This document shows, one piece after another, positions 23,465-33,317 of a stretch of 45,174 nt of DNA; the first letter of the stretch is position 1, and the number at the start of each line of letters is the position of its first letter. Made by a program: the position numbers and the translations under genes. This DNA comes from DASVCZ01 sp036381335 (lineage in GTDB: Bacteria > Patescibacteriota > Microgenomatia > UBA1400 > PJMF01). The stretch is from assembly GCA_036381335.1 (NCBI GenBank), contig DASVCZ010000010.1, positions 1-45,174 of the forward strand, read 5' to 3'. Below the pieces are notes generated by a model, which did not search any database, was not told where the DNA came from, and was given only the letters and a program-made list of their open reading frames with translations.

Positions 23465-25105
23465 TCATAACAGGGAATATAGACACTTATCTTGAAGACA
23501 CTCTATTTCTTCCACCTTTAACTGACGAAGTGAATCGCGGATGGCAGTGGGCTGGAGAGTCGGCACTTCAGCATACGTGTATTTCTGATCGCTCATTTCC
23601 TCATACACATCATAGTGAACGATCATTACTTCCACGCCTTCATTTTTCAAATGATCAATCGTTTCTGGTGACGGAAACTCTCGCCATAACCACTCCCATC
23701 GTTCTTCTCGGATAGGAGGAGTGAAACCACTAACGCCGTTATAAAGAACCTTCTGGTGATACGCTTGATACAACAATCGGTCATTTTCTAAATAATTGTA
23801 GGGTTGCATCCGCCACGATAGGACTGGGAATTCGGCCGCCACTCTCTCGGGGCGATTTTTTAACACCTGATAGATAGTCGGTGGCTCTAACGGAATGGGG
23901 TAGACTTTTATGGTGTGGTAGTTCCCGAACCAGAAGAAAGTAGTTAGTCCCAAAAAAATGAGAGCTAGGGCTTGATGACGGTATTTACTGATTGTTGGTA
24001 ATTGATACTCAGCCACTGCCCAGCCGACCCATAAAGAGAGTCCAAAATTAAAAACGGTGATCCAACGCGAGGTAGCTCGAAAAGCTTTGAAACCAGGAAT
24101 CACATAATAAAGCACGGCGTAAGGTAAAGGCATCGGCCAGCCAAAAATTTTAAATGTCTGATCATTTACTTTTAAAGCTGGACCTAACATCAAAACGGCT
24201 CCGGTTGCCACCGCTAACAGGGGAAATATCAACAGGTGTTTTTTTTCTAAGGGAGTATTTCCTCGGAAAAATAATATTCCACTGACTGCGCCATAAAGCA
24301 GCCACAATTCAGGTTCAATCATTCTGTTAAGTGAATGGGCAAAGTGAGCCGCGTCCCTAATGGAACGGGTGTACTTAAATTCTTGCGAGACTTGAAAGTA
24401 CGGCCAGTACACTAAGCCGATGGTCAGAAGTGTCAGCACCCCATACATGGCAACTAACAACCAGTTGCGCCGAATCATTTGTCTCAAAGTTTTATCAGCA
24501 ATCAACAGGCAAATAATCAGTGAAACCATGAAAAAAAACGTCATCGGAGCATTAATGGCTTGGAGGATAAAAACTATCGTACTCAAAAATAAAAAGACAC
24601 TTTTTTTACTCTCGGCCCATCTTAGCAAAAAATAAAGTGTCAGCGGCAATCCAGCTACTAGGTAGGTGTGCAAGTGGACCAAGTAATGAAGATGCATCGA
24701 CGAAAAGGTGAAAATTAAAGCTGAAAAAGCAGCCGCCCACCGGGATGTAAAGAGCTGACGGCCAAGTAACCACATGCTTATGAAGGTCAAGATGGTACCC
24801 AGTAGTAAGTGAACATTATGCATGAGCACTATATTGTCGGTTACCCACGTGAGAGGAATGTTCATCAGTCCACTGGTTAAAAATGGATCGGAGTAGGCGA
24901 GGGTGTTTTTAAAAGGATAAAAAGTTGGGACCTGAAAGAGGTCTGCTCCAGTTTGCAGGCTGTGACTAACGTGGTTGATTGTCCACGCAATAAAAATTCC
25001 ATCTTCACGAGACGTTAAATGAGTCCCCATGGTTGAAAGAATCGGATACAAAAAAAGAATGGTCAAGATAAGTGAAATCCCAACTGAATTGAGAAAAGAT
25101 TTCAT
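23465..25105 (-). CDS. Membrane glycosyltransferase-like protein (GT-C fold)
   Basis: An integral membrane protein of 546 residues with about ten hydrophobic segments and a soluble C-terminal part of about 130 residues. The first outer loop (TMGTHLTSREDGIFIAWTINHVSHSL, then FYPFKNTLAYSDPFLTSGLMNIP) resembles the acidic-loop region of GT-C enzymes that use lipid-linked sugars. No confirmed catalytic motif can be named, so donor and acceptor are unknown. It lies between a cyclophilin lipoprotein gene and the DUF4012 gene on one strand, suggesting a shared role in envelope polymer or glycoprotein assembly. Confidence 0.65.
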   Translation of the reverse strand: MKSFLNSVGISLILTILFLYPILSTMGTHLTSREDGIFIAWTINHVSHSLQTGADLFQVPTFYPFKNTLAYSDPFLTSGLMNIPLTWVTDNIVLMHNVHLLLGTILTFISMWLLGRQLFTSRWAAAFSALIFTFSSMHLHYLVHLHTYLVAGLPLTLYFLLRWAESKKSVFLFLSTIVFILQAINAPMTFFFMVSLIICLLIADKTLRQMIRRNWLLVAMYGVLTLLTIGLVYWPYFQVSQEFKYTRSIRDAAHFAHSLNRMIEPELWLLYGAVSGILFFRGNTPLEKKHLLIFPLLAVATGAVLMLGPALKVNDQTFKIFGWPMPLPYAVLYYVIPGFKAFRATSRWITVFNFGLSLWVGWAVAEYQLPTISKYRHQALALIFLGLTTFFWFGNYHTIKVYPIPLEPPTIYQVLKNRPERVAAEFPVLSWRMQPYNYLENDRLLYQAYHQKVLYNGVSGFTPPIREERWEWLWREFPSPETIDHLKNEGVEVMIVHYDVYEEMSDQKYTYAEVPTLQPTAIRDSLRQLKVEEIECLQDKCLYSLL

Positions 25106-25119
25106 GCTGTGGAGGCAGA

Positions 25120-25800
25120 TTACTCGATGACTTCGATGCCAACAATGGTGTCACCAACCTCGATTTGCTTGGCTACATCCATACCTTCTATGACTTGACC
25201 AAAGTTGGTGTACTGGCCTGTTAACCAGGCACAGTCGGTGGTGCAGATAAAAAATTGCGCATCGTTGCTGACTCGAATATCACCACCGCGGGCTACACCC
25301 AAGCTGCCTTCGGCAAAAGGAACCTCGTTTAACTCGGTGGGCATTTTGCCGCCACCGGTGCCATTACCGAGCGGATCACCACCTTGGATAACCCAGTCTT
25401 CTACGCGGTGAAACGTTAAGCCATCATAAAAACCAGCAGCAGATTTAGTGGCAAAGTTAGAGACAGTATTAGGGGCCTGATCAGGATAGAGTTTTAAAGT
25501 GATATTCCCTTTACTGGTTTTGATGACTGCTTTAGTGGCAGTTATCTGAGGACTAGTTGTTTCTTGAACGGAAATTTGATCATTCATAGTAGGTTCTCCT
25601 GGTGGGGTTAATTGTTGATTGGGATCGAGGTGATCTTGACTATATTCTTCAGCTAATTTTAAGTCATCGGTGACGTTACTTTGTGATTCTGTTTCTAGTG
25701 GAACCTGAGGATTGCCGCTAGGATTAGGAGCCACACACGCGCTGAAACTAAAGGCAAACAGGCTAAGAATGACGATGAGAGTCATGTTTTTACTAAGCAT
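25120..25800 (-). CDS. Cyclophilin-type peptidyl-prolyl isomerase lipoprotein
   Basis: A protein of 226 residues. The N-terminus is a lipoprotein signal with lipobox FSAC (Cys22), followed by a polar linker to about residue 85. The cyclophilin domain runs from KAVIKTSKGNITLKLYPDQAPNTVSNFATK through FYDGLTFHRVEDWVIQGGDPLGNGTGGG to the end; the F-H-R and Q-G-G-D residues of the active site are present. It would catalyse proline isomerisation outside the membrane, helping fold exported proteins. It is the first gene of the run toward prfB and is divergent from the ROK kinase gene. Confidence 0.92.
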   Translation of the reverse strand: MLSKNMTLIVILSLFAFSFSACVAPNPSGNPQVPLETESQSNVTDDLKLAEEYSQDHLDPNQQLTPPGEPTMNDQISVQETTSPQITATKAVIKTSKGNITLKLYPDQAPNTVSNFATKSAAGFYDGLTFHRVEDWVIQGGDPLGNGTGGGKMPTELNEVPFAEGSLGVARGGDIRVSNDAQFFICTTDCAWLTGQYTNFGQVIEGMDVAKQIEVGDTIVGIEVIE

Positions 25801-25904
25801 AGTGGGAAGTAGTATAGTCGAATTCTCAGTCGGAGACTAGGGGAGTTTAACTGCCATTTCAAACTAGCAAAATCATCCCCCAAATGGCAAAATAGGGACA
25901 CTTT

Positions 25905-26747
25905 ATGAAGCAGTATATTTCCATTGATGTGGGCGGTACCAACATCCGGATTGGTTTGCTGGCGGCTGATCATCAAAGGTGCCAGCTGGAGAAGGTACTC
26001 TCTTTTCCTCTAATCCCAGATTTCAATCAAGCTAAAAAGGTGATAGCGGAAAAAATAAAAACGCTGTCGGCAGAGGTGTCTATTGAAGGGGTCAGTTTGG
26101 CGTTACCGGGACCCGTTACCTCAGAGATGCTGTTGGCTGCTGGCAACTTGCAAAGCTGGGAAAAACGACCAATTAGGAGTGAGTTAGAAGCATTGCTCTC
26201 TTTACCTGTCGCACTCGTCCACGATGGGAGTGCATCAGCATTGGGCGAAGCATTTTATGGTGGGGGTCAAGAGTTAGACACTTTTATCTACTTCACCTGG
26301 GGAACTGGATTTGGGGGCGCCCAACTCGTAAAATCACCTTCGATTTCTTTAACCTACCTAGAGCCTGCTCATCAAATTAAAGAGTGGCAGGGCAAAGAAT
26401 GTACCTGTGGCCAGCGAGGGTGTTTTGAAGCATATATGGGTGGTTGGGCCTTAAATGAGAAATACGATTTGGCTCAAATTGCAGATACTCATTCCATATG
26501 GGAGGATGTGACCCAGATCACTGCCCAGATGTTAATAAATACTCTTATGTTTTACCCCACAGAACACTTTATTTTTGGTGGCGGACTGATTGCTAAACGG
26601 TGGTTTTTACTGCCTAAAATCAGACAAGTGGTCCAAGATAACTTGACCTATTGTCCGGTGCCCACTTTTTCACAAGCAAAGTTGGGAGAATATTCGGCTC
26701 TATACGGTGGGGTAGCCCTCTTCGAACAGCCAATTGTGTTACCCTAA
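25905..26747 (+). CDS. ROK-family sugar kinase
   Basis: A protein of 280 residues. ATP-binding phosphate motif DVGGTNIRIGLL at residues 8-19, sugar-binding region SWEKRPIRSELEALLSLPVALVHDGSASALGEA, second phosphate motif FTWGTGFGGAQL, and the ROK zinc-site signature CTCGQRGCFEAY. The zinc cysteines distinguish ROK kinases from other hexokinases. The likely reaction is ATP-dependent phosphorylation of glucose or an N-acetylated hexose, but the exact sugar cannot be told. At 280 residues it is somewhat short for the family. Confidence 0.88.
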   Translation: MKQYISIDVGGTNIRIGLLAADHQRCQLEKVLSFPLIPDFNQAKKVIAEKIKTLSAEVSIEGVSLALPGPVTSEMLLAAGNLQSWEKRPIRSELEALLSLPVALVHDGSASALGEAFYGGGQELDTFIYFTWGTGFGGAQLVKSPSISLTYLEPAHQIKEWQGKECTCGQRGCFEAYMGGWALNEKYDLAQIADTHSIWEDVTQITAQMLINTLMFYPTEHFIFGGGLIAKRWFLLPKIRQVVQDNLTYCPVPTFSQAKLGEYSALYGGVALFEQPIVLP

Positions 26748-26770
26748 CGCCAAGTTTTTTTGAAGCAACA

Positions 26771-27940
26771 TCATTCCTGACTATTTTGCAGAATGTTAGT
26801 CTCAAACGAAGTAATCAGTTTTTCTTTTTGAGCAAAGCGTTGTTCGGCAATTTCTACCAGTCTGTCAATCAACTCGGGATAAGAGACACCACTGGCTTCC
26901 CAGAGATAAAAACTCATACTGCCGGGAATAGTATTCAACTCGGTCACAAAAATTTCTTCAGTCGAAGGGTTGACAAAGAAGTCGATGCGGACCACGCCAC
27001 TACAATCAAAAATATGGAAAATATCTTGGGCTAATTTTTGCAATTTCTCAGTTAACGCTGAACTAATAGGTGCCGGAATCCGTCGGGTGGCACTGGCCAT
27101 GCCGCTTTTCTTGCCCCCACCACGCTCATACTTGTCAGCAAAGCTTAAAAACTCATCTTGCTTAATCGGCTGTTCGGGAACGCTGGCTTTGGTGTCACCT
27201 TCCAAGCCCAACACAGACACGTTGACCTCAATACAGTCCTTAACTTCGGCTTCGACAATGACCCGATGATCATAATGAAGCACTGCTTCGATGGCTGCTT
27301 CCAGCTCCTGGTTGGTTTGAGCTCGTTGAATGCCAATGGTAGATCCGCCGTTGGCAGGTTTGACAAATACGGGCAAGCCTAACGGTGCCAGTTTATTCAA
27401 AATAGCTGACTTGTCGCTTTGCCACTCAGCCAACGTAAACCAAGTATAAGGAGTTTGACCAATGCCTTCAGCTTCTAGAATTTGCCGAGTTACGATTTTA
27501 TCAAAGGCGATGGCCGAAGAGGTGAGCCCTGGTCCTTGGTAGGGAACTTTGGCGAGTTCTAACAAGCCTTGGACATTGCCCGCTTCCCCGTACGCTCCGT
27601 GGAAGCACAAGAGCGCGGCATCGATTTTCCCGCTGTTGACTTCTGCTTCAGAAATTGAGTCAGGTAGCACAGAAGTTCCAGCCGTTAATGTGGTAATATT
27701 ATTTTTCTTGAGCGAAAAAGGTGTAAAACCCGTTGGTTGAAAGAGATTTTGATTTTTATATGACTCAACAGAAGTCAATTCTTCACCACTCCACCAGCCA
27801 CCCGCTTTATCAATGTAGACAGGCACCACGTTGTACTTGTCTTTATCCACGTGTTTCATCAGTTGAATGCCGGTAATGACAGACACTTCATGCTCTGGGC
27901 TAATTCCCCCAAAAAAGACGGCTAGATTTTTTTTAGACAT
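26771..27940 (-). CDS. ddl: D-alanine--D-alanine ligase
   Basis: ATP-grasp ligase of 389 residues that joins two D-alanines for peptidoglycan. It starts MSKKNLAVFFGGISPEHEVSVITG, the family N-terminal signature. It continues with LLCFHGAYGEAGNVQGLLELAKVPYQGPG, VFVKPANGGSTIGI, and the metal and substrate site VRIDFFVNPSTEEIFVTELNTIPGSMSFYLWEASG. The frame opens at 27964, but the ATG at 27940 matches the family and overlaps the murF stop by 8 nt. murF upstream makes the next precursor step, so the pair is functionally coherent. Confidence 0.95.
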   Translation of the reverse strand: MSKKNLAVFFGGISPEHEVSVITGIQLMKHVDKDKYNVVPVYIDKAGGWWSGEELTSVESYKNQNLFQPTGFTPFSLKKNNITTLTAGTSVLPDSISEAEVNSGKIDAALLCFHGAYGEAGNVQGLLELAKVPYQGPGLTSSAIAFDKIVTRQILEAEGIGQTPYTWFTLAEWQSDKSAILNKLAPLGLPVFVKPANGGSTIGIQRAQTNQELEAAIEAVLHYDHRVIVEAEVKDCIEVNVSVLGLEGDTKASVPEQPIKQDEFLSFADKYERGGGKKSGMASATRRIPAPISSALTEKLQKLAQDIFHIFDCSGVVRIDFFVNPSTEEIFVTELNTIPGSMSFYLWEASGVSYPELIDRLVEIAEQRFAQKEKLITSFETNILQNSQE

Positions 27941-29252
27941 AGACCTCCCGATATCCGCCTTCAAATAAGACGATGCTATTCGGTATTATATACTGTTGAA
28001 GTTTTTCGTAGGCCTCAGTTTGGGTTTTACCAATCACAATATGGTTTTTATTGCCGCCGGCTTTGGTAAAACCCTCAATAATAGCCGACGTCCAAGGAGC
28101 TTCAATCAGCCCCACGTAATCCACCTGATCCGCCAGCTGGCGACCAAACTCATAATGGATTTTTTCGGCCTCATCACCCAACTCGGTGAAGCCCAGCGTG
28201 ACTATTAGCCGACGAGCGGGATCCAAGTGATTGAGCAATTTAAGTGAATCGGTAACCGAATCAGCATTAGTATTGTAACTGTTGTCCAGGATGAGAACGT
28301 TGCGGGCCAAAAACATCGGTTCATGGCGTCGAGAAATATAAGGAATACTGCGGAGTTTTTTAATAATTTCAACTTGGGAGATCTTGAGCTTATGCGCCAA
28401 CCAGAGTGCAGGCAGCGTATTAACCGCTTGGTGTTCACCAAATAACGGGCTAAAAACTTGCAAGGTAGCATTCTGAGAATGATCTAAACATTCAAACTCA
28501 GTGCCGGCTCGGCTCACCTTAACATTGATAGCTCGGAAGACAGATTGAGGGGCGGTGCCATAGTAATTGAGCTTTTGGGAAAAGTACTGCGCATTCTCGA
28601 CGGCTACTAACAAGGCATCCGGCTTTTTGTCAAAGTAGTTGAGAAAATGACTAAAAGTGGCCAACACATTCTTAAAAGAACCCAACAGCTCCAAGTGTTG
28701 GCGACCGATGGGGGTCAAAATACCATAGTGAGGTTTGACAAACTTGGTCAACTGCGGAATGTCATGCAGATGATACTCACCAAACTCAACCAGGAATAAC
28801 TTGTGCTCGGGTTTTAAATCAGACAAAATAATCTGGGAAATACCTAAGAGCGTATTGATACTTTTGGGGGTCATTAAGGTTGGTGTCAGTGATGAGTAGG
28901 TGGACTCAATAATAGTTTTGGTGGAAGTCTTTCCATAACTGCCAGCAATGGCCACAACTTTTAAGCCTCGTAGTTTATAGTAACCTAGCTTGATACTAGC
29001 CATGGTATAGATAACGTGGCGGACTATCCACTCAAAAGGAAAGAGTAAATCCAAAGCTAAGGCTATGCGGGTGAGCAATGGCAAAAAGAAAAAAACTTGA
29101 GTTACCAATTTGACAAAGGACAATTTATGGGTCCACTTCTCTGGTTCGATCGCTGGGGTGCTCGCTGAGGTTCGAGTTTTTAGCCACCGTTTTAAACGAG
29201 GCAAGTCATACTCACTTTGTTGCAGAATAGCTAAGACAGTGTCGATATTCAT
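27933..29252 (-). CDS. murF: MurF-like Mur ligase
   Basis: Mur ligase of 439 residues, the enzyme type that adds D-Ala-D-Ala to the UDP-MurNAc-tripeptide. The ATP motif is GSYGKTSTKTII near residue 105; metal-site region FLVEFGEYHLHDI; central domain with ISRRHEPMFLARNVLILDNSYNTNADSVTDSLKLL, matching the Mur D-x-Y-N-x-N/A-P-x-S-x-x-x-A-L block; Rossmann-like C-terminal part to FEGGYREVYV. The first 95 residues differ from normal MurF and include a hydrophobic stretch (LPLLTRIALALDLLFPFEWIV). It overlaps both neighbouring genes slightly, indicating tight coupling with ddl. Confidence 0.87.
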   Translation of the reverse strand: MNIDTVLAILQQSEYDLPRLKRWLKTRTSASTPAIEPEKWTHKLSFVKLVTQVFFFLPLLTRIALALDLLFPFEWIVRHVIYTMASIKLGYYKLRGLKVVAIAGSYGKTSTKTIIESTYSSLTPTLMTPKSINTLLGISQIILSDLKPEHKLFLVEFGEYHLHDIPQLTKFVKPHYGILTPIGRQHLELLGSFKNVLATFSHFLNYFDKKPDALLVAVENAQYFSQKLNYYGTAPQSVFRAINVKVSRAGTEFECLDHSQNATLQVFSPLFGEHQAVNTLPALWLAHKLKISQVEIIKKLRSIPYISRRHEPMFLARNVLILDNSYNTNADSVTDSLKLLNHLDPARRLIVTLGFTELGDEAEKIHYEFGRQLADQVDYVGLIEAPWTSAIIEGFTKAGGNKNHIVIGKTQTEAYEKLQQYIIPNSIVLFEGGYREVYV

Positions 29253-30010
29253 AAAAATGTAGTAAGTAAGTTAATACTTTTTTCGGTCTCGTCTAGAAAA
29301 GGGTAATGACCGGAATGAGTCATTATTTCTAGGTTAGCTCCCGGAATGGCTGCTGCAAATTCTCGACCCTTGGTTAAGGGCGTAGCCTGATCATTGGCTC
29401 CCCATATCACCAGCGTCGGGACTTTAATTTTTTTTAGAGTTTGAGATATATTCTCACGCACTATTCTCTTTAACACTGCCTGCTGATACTCATTGGCTTG
29501 TTGATAATCTACAGCCACCCCAGTTTTTTGTAAAAGACTAGTTTTCATTTTTTTACTCATTTGTCTTTTGATAAATGCGGGTAAGAGTTGACTGAGGGTG
29601 TGAACTACTTGCTCTTTAGGCGTCAGATCCACTGGCAGGCCGGAAGCATCAATGATGACCATCTTACTTAAGCCCGAGTGCTTTTTTTCTTCCTCCGCTG
29701 CAAGCAGAGCGGCCACTTTACCACCAAACGAATGACCCACCAGCGAAAATTTTTCCTGGCCGACAGCGGCAGCTATAAATTCTCGTAACCATTCTACGTA
29801 GCCATGTGAATCCCAGACTTCTGTAGGTGTGTCGCTGTGGCCAAAAGCTGGTAAATCAGGAATAACTAGTTGGAACTTTTTGGACAGCTCAGGGATTAGA
29901 GGAGCCCAGATTTGCCAGTCGCATCCCCAGCCGTGCAATAACACAATCACTTGCTGTGAGCTGCCAATCTGCTGATAGTGAGTTTTCACTCCCTTGGCTG
30001 TAATAACCAT
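29249..30010 (-). CDS. Alpha/beta hydrolase
   Basis: A protein of 253 residues. The oxyanion region is VLLHGWGCDWQIWAPLI, the nucleophile elbow GHSFGG places Ser near residue 94, the acid lies in VIWGANDQATP, and the catalytic His is in THSGHYPFLDE. The start TTHYQQ pattern and length fit general esterase or C-C hydrolase members; the substrate cannot be inferred. It sits in a four-gene run of peptide-binding protein, hydrolase, murF and ddl with 1-8 nt overlaps, so a cell-envelope role is possible but unproven. Confidence 0.88.
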   Translation of the reverse strand: MVITAKGVKTHYQQIGSSQQVIVLLHGWGCDWQIWAPLIPELSKKFQLVIPDLPAFGHSDTPTEVWDSHGYVEWLREFIAAAVGQEKFSLVGHSFGGKVAALLAAEEEKKHSGLSKMVIIDASGLPVDLTPKEQVVHTLSQLLPAFIKRQMSKKMKTSLLQKTGVAVDYQQANEYQQAVLKRIVRENISQTLKKIKVPTLVIWGANDQATPLTKGREFAAAIPGANLEIMTHSGHYPFLDETEKSINLLTTFL

Positions 30011-31413
30011 TACTTCCTTTTGACTTCGTAGCTTTCTAGATATCGTAAGAAAACGGCAGGAGCGTCATCCAGGAAAAATTGCTGGAACTCCTGATAGGTA
30101 GCCAATCGTTCGTTGGTATCCATTTCTTGACGACCTCTTTCGAGCAAAGCATCGATCCGGGTATTCTTGTAGTGGGTAAAGTTGGTCGACTGGTCAGAGT
30201 GCCAGAGGCTGTACTGATCAGGGTCGGGGGGGATTTCTTGACCAATGAGCAAGGCATCATAGTCTTGGGTATCCGGGAAGTTTGAGACCCGAAGCGTGAT
30301 GGCGATCCGCACGTTTTCACATTGGTTTTTATCTTCAATATCATCGTTTTCTTGGCAAGCTTGGTACGCTTGCTGGCCAAACGTCTCCCATTGACGCTTA
30401 ATGTTCTCGGCTTCTTCTTGAAAAGTGGCGGTGGTAGTCAACTGGAATGTCAGGGGTTGTGGAGGTAGCTCGGCCAGTATTCTTTCTTTTGCCCTTTCTA
30501 GGTCGTAGTCATATGACTTGCCACCTTCCAGGTAGGCCCAGGACGTAGGGTTAATTGGCCCTAAGGCTCGGATACTGGGATCAGGCTTTTGTAAGGCGTA
30601 CGATAAAGCTTGGCGAATATTCTTGTTGAAAATGGGTTTGGCGTTATTAAAAAAGACAGCCAAGTAGCGGTCTGTCCTGATGGTAGTGGTGACAGTGGTG
30701 GTATTCCAATTAGCAATATCATGGAGTTTGCTCAGATCTGAGAGGACGTCAATTCGGCCGTGTTTAAACGCCGTCACTGCTTCTTCTTCAGTCAAGTAAA
30801 ATCGATAGACTAGTCTATCTTTTGGTCCATCTAAGACAATTTGCTCTAGGCGACCATCTTTTTCCGAGTAATCAATAACTCGGTAGGAGCCTACCCCCAA
30901 AGGCATGCGGCGAGTAAAGAAAAATAAATATTTTTGATCTGTCCATTTAATAATTGGTTCGGAAACGGTTCCTGGGAAAGGAACATAGGCATCAGGTAGC
31001 TTAAAGACTAAGTCGTTGGGAGTAGCAATCACCTCTACATCTCTCAAATGATACTCAATGTCACTGGGTTGAACTTGAGAGCCATCGTGCCAAAGTAAAT
31101 TTTGCTTAATCACAAACCGATAAGACTTACCATCATCTTCCACAATCCAGCGTTCGGCCACGGCCGGGGAGGTGGAACCATCTTCTTCAATGCTGGTCAG
31201 ACCATAACTGATGAGTTGTTTGACAGGTCGAGGTAAATTGGTCAACGAATATTGGCCAACCACCCCGATATAAACTCGGGGTTTTTGTTCAATGAAAGTG
31301 ACGATAGTCGGGATAAAGACCGAAAAAACAATAATGGCGGCCACAATCGATAACAAGACCACTAAGCCGTGTTTACGAGTATAAGACGTGAGGTACCAGT
31401 AATACTTACGCAT
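30010..31413 (-). CDS. Peptide-binding protein of ABC transporter (SBP family 5)
   Basis: A protein of 467 residues with one N-terminal membrane segment (LVVLLSIVAAIIVFSVFIPTIV). The domain begins with VYIGVVGQYSLTNLPRPVKQLISYGLTSI and has the family block AVAERWIVEDDGKSYRFVIKQNLLWHDGSQVQPSDIEYHLRDV. The end region DPDQYSLWHSDQSTNFTHYKNTRIDALLERGRQEMDTNERLATYQEFQQFFLDDAPAVFLRY is also typical of OppA/DppA proteins. It likely captures peptides outside the cell. No permease or ATPase of an Opp system lies beside it. Its stop overlaps the next start by one base. Confidence 0.9.
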   Translation of the reverse strand: MRKYYWYLTSYTRKHGLVVLLSIVAAIIVFSVFIPTIVTFIEQKPRVYIGVVGQYSLTNLPRPVKQLISYGLTSIEEDGSTSPAVAERWIVEDDGKSYRFVIKQNLLWHDGSQVQPSDIEYHLRDVEVIATPNDLVFKLPDAYVPFPGTVSEPIIKWTDQKYLFFFTRRMPLGVGSYRVIDYSEKDGRLEQIVLDGPKDRLVYRFYLTEEEAVTAFKHGRIDVLSDLSKLHDIANWNTTTVTTTIRTDRYLAVFFNNAKPIFNKNIRQALSYALQKPDPSIRALGPINPTSWAYLEGGKSYDYDLERAKERILAELPPQPLTFQLTTTATFQEEAENIKRQWETFGQQAYQACQENDDIEDKNQCENVRIAITLRVSNFPDTQDYDALLIGQEIPPDPDQYSLWHSDQSTNFTHYKNTRIDALLERGRQEMDTNERLATYQEFQQFFLDDAPAVFLRYLESYEVKRK

Positions 31414-31478
31414 GCTACCATTCTACCTGATCTTGTGGAAAGATAACAGAAAATAAATACTGCAGTTTCTCTTTGCTG

Positions 31479-31694
31479 TTAGAAAATAAATACTGCCAAC
31501 GAAGTAATGATAAACAACGCCAGCGCTCCAATAGTGGCATAAAAGAGGACTTTTTCCAGGCCGCGACGAGTATGGTATGTTTCTCCGCCGCCACCCCAGG
31601 TAGAGCCTAAGCCCGAACCTTGAGCTTGGAGCAAAATAGCGGTGGTAATAAAAACAGACAAAATGATTTGAGCCACGATTAAAATGTTGTTCAT
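31479..31694 (-). CDS. secG: Preprotein translocase subunit SecG
   Basis: Membrane protein of 71 residues with two helices: NNILIVAQIILSVFITTAILLQ and VLFYATIGALALFIITSLAVFIF. Between them lies the SecG loop QAQGSGLGSTWGGGGETYHTRRGLEK. It is the small helper subunit of the SecYEG channel. Two codons further upstream (31700) could also serve as start; MNNILIV is preferred. It lies between the peptide-binding protein and rny genes. Confidence 0.92.
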   Translation of the reverse strand: MNNILIVAQIILSVFITTAILLQAQGSGLGSTWGGGGETYHTRRGLEKVLFYATIGALALFIITSLAVFIF

Positions 31695-31742
31695 ATGCAA
31701 TTTCCCAGTTACTTAATTACTCTGTTACTCACTTACTGTTAC

Positions 31743-33317
31743 TTACGAAGCCACTTGTTGCCCTCTGGTTTCGCGACTGACAGTCACAGTAACCGTGCCC
31801 GGATACGTCAGCTTCTCTTTAATTTCATCTCGAATTTTGGTAGATAAGACTGTGACATCTGCGTCTTTTGTTCTTTCGGGATCAAGGAGAACCCTGATTT
31901 CTCGGCCAGCTTGGATGGCGTAAGCGTGATCAACGCCGTCATACTTGGTGGCAATTTCTTCCAAAGCTTGCAGACGCTTAACGTACTCTTCATAGTTCTC
32001 GTAGCGAGCGCCAGGGCGGGCACCAGAAATAGCGTCAGCAATATAGACCACCATTTGTTCAGGGCCGCTAAAGGGTTCGTCCTCGTGGTGCTGAGCGATA
32101 CAGTCTACGACGGCTTGGGGCATGCCGTACTTTTTGGCAATCTTGACACCTAGTTCCACGTGACTACCTTCAGCCTCATCCGAGACTTTACCGATATCGT
32201 GGAGTAAACACCCGAGCTTGACGACGTTGGCATCGGCTTTGAGTTCATGGGCCAGTTTAATTCCGATCTTAGTTTCTTCCAGCGTGTGGGCAATTAAATT
32301 TTGGCCGTATGAAGTTCGGTATTTGAACTTACCCAGCATTTTCATTAAGTCATTAGGTAAGTTGTAGACGCCGACTTCATGACAGAGTTTTTTACCGGCT
32401 TCAAAGGTAACTTTGTCAATTTCACTCCGGACCTTATTGACCACTTCTTCAATCCGAGTTGGTTGAATCCGGCCGTCTTTAACCAGCCGTTCCAAGGAAA
32501 TCCGAGCAATCTCGCGCCGGACGGGATCGAAACATGATAAGCGGACTTCGGTGGGGGAGGTGTCGAGATCGACATCGACGCCGGTATATTTTTCAAAAGT
32601 GTGGATATTACGACCACTTTTACCGATAATCTTGCCTTTAACTTCTTCGGAAGGCAAGGTGACAGTCGAGATAGTGTACTCAGCCACGTAGTCGGTAGCG
32701 CCGTGCTTCATAGCGTCCACCAAAATTTCTTGCACTTTTTCGTCGGCGACTTCGCGGGCTTCTTCTTCTTTTTGGCGAATAAATTGAGCCATCTCTTGAC
32801 TCATCTTTTTTTCTACGCCTTCGAGTAGCAGTCGGCGCGCTTCGTCTTTGGTTAAGCCTGAGACTTTTTCGAGTTGCTTGAGCGCTTTTTGACGACTCTC
32901 TTCTATTTGATCTTTGACTTTATCTAAATCTTGACGCTGACGTTCTAGTTGTTCTTCTTTAGCAGCGATCTGGTCTAACCGGGAGTCAATCCGATCTAAC
33001 TTCCGGTTGAGTTCCCGTTGCTGATCTTCCAGTTGTTTGGCTAGTTCGCGTTGCTCTTGTTCGGCTTTGGTCCGCAAGGCTAGGGCTTCGTCTTTGGCTT
33101 CGACGATAATTTCGCGAGCTTTAGCTTGAGCTTCACGCACCAGCGCCTGTTGGTCCACCTGGTGGGTAGATGGAGGGGTAGCTTTAGCGGGTTTGAGTGG
33201 TTGAGGTTGGGGTGTCCGAACCGGAGGGCCGACTTTTTTAGGAGGCAGTGGCTTCCCGGGACCTTGGCCTTTTTTAGGTGTATTGAATAGCTGAGTTAAG
33301 TTGTTAAATAATGACAT
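31743..33317 (-). CDS. rny: Ribonuclease Y without membrane anchor
   Basis: Endoribonuclease of 524 residues that starts mRNA decay in many bacteria. Long coiled coil about residues 55-190, KH domain around GKIIGKSGRNIHTFEKYTGVDVDLD, and HD domain with CLLHDIGKVSDEAEGSHVELGVKIAKKYG and IAQHHEDEP. Normal RNase Y begins with a membrane helix. Here the first 50 residues are instead Pro- and Lys-rich (FNTPKKGQGPGKPLPPKKVGPP), so the enzyme may be cytosolic or held by a partner. Ribosome site AAGGAG precedes the ATG. Its promoter is at 33514-33542 and the leader is about 190 nt. Confidence 0.95.
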   Translation of the reverse strand: MSLFNNLTQLFNTPKKGQGPGKPLPPKKVGPPVRTPQPQPLKPAKATPPSTHQVDQQALVREAQAKAREIIVEAKDEALALRTKAEQEQRELAKQLEDQQRELNRKLDRIDSRLDQIAAKEEQLERQRQDLDKVKDQIEESRQKALKQLEKVSGLTKDEARRLLLEGVEKKMSQEMAQFIRQKEEEAREVADEKVQEILVDAMKHGATDYVAEYTISTVTLPSEEVKGKIIGKSGRNIHTFEKYTGVDVDLDTSPTEVRLSCFDPVRREIARISLERLVKDGRIQPTRIEEVVNKVRSEIDKVTFEAGKKLCHEVGVYNLPNDLMKMLGKFKYRTSYGQNLIAHTLEETKIGIKLAHELKADANVVKLGCLLHDIGKVSDEAEGSHVELGVKIAKKYGMPQAVVDCIAQHHEDEPFSGPEQMVVYIADAISGARPGARYENYEEYVKRLQALEEIATKYDGVDHAYAIQAGREIRVLLDPERTKDADVTVLSTKIRDEIKEKLTYPGTVTVTVSRETRGQQVAS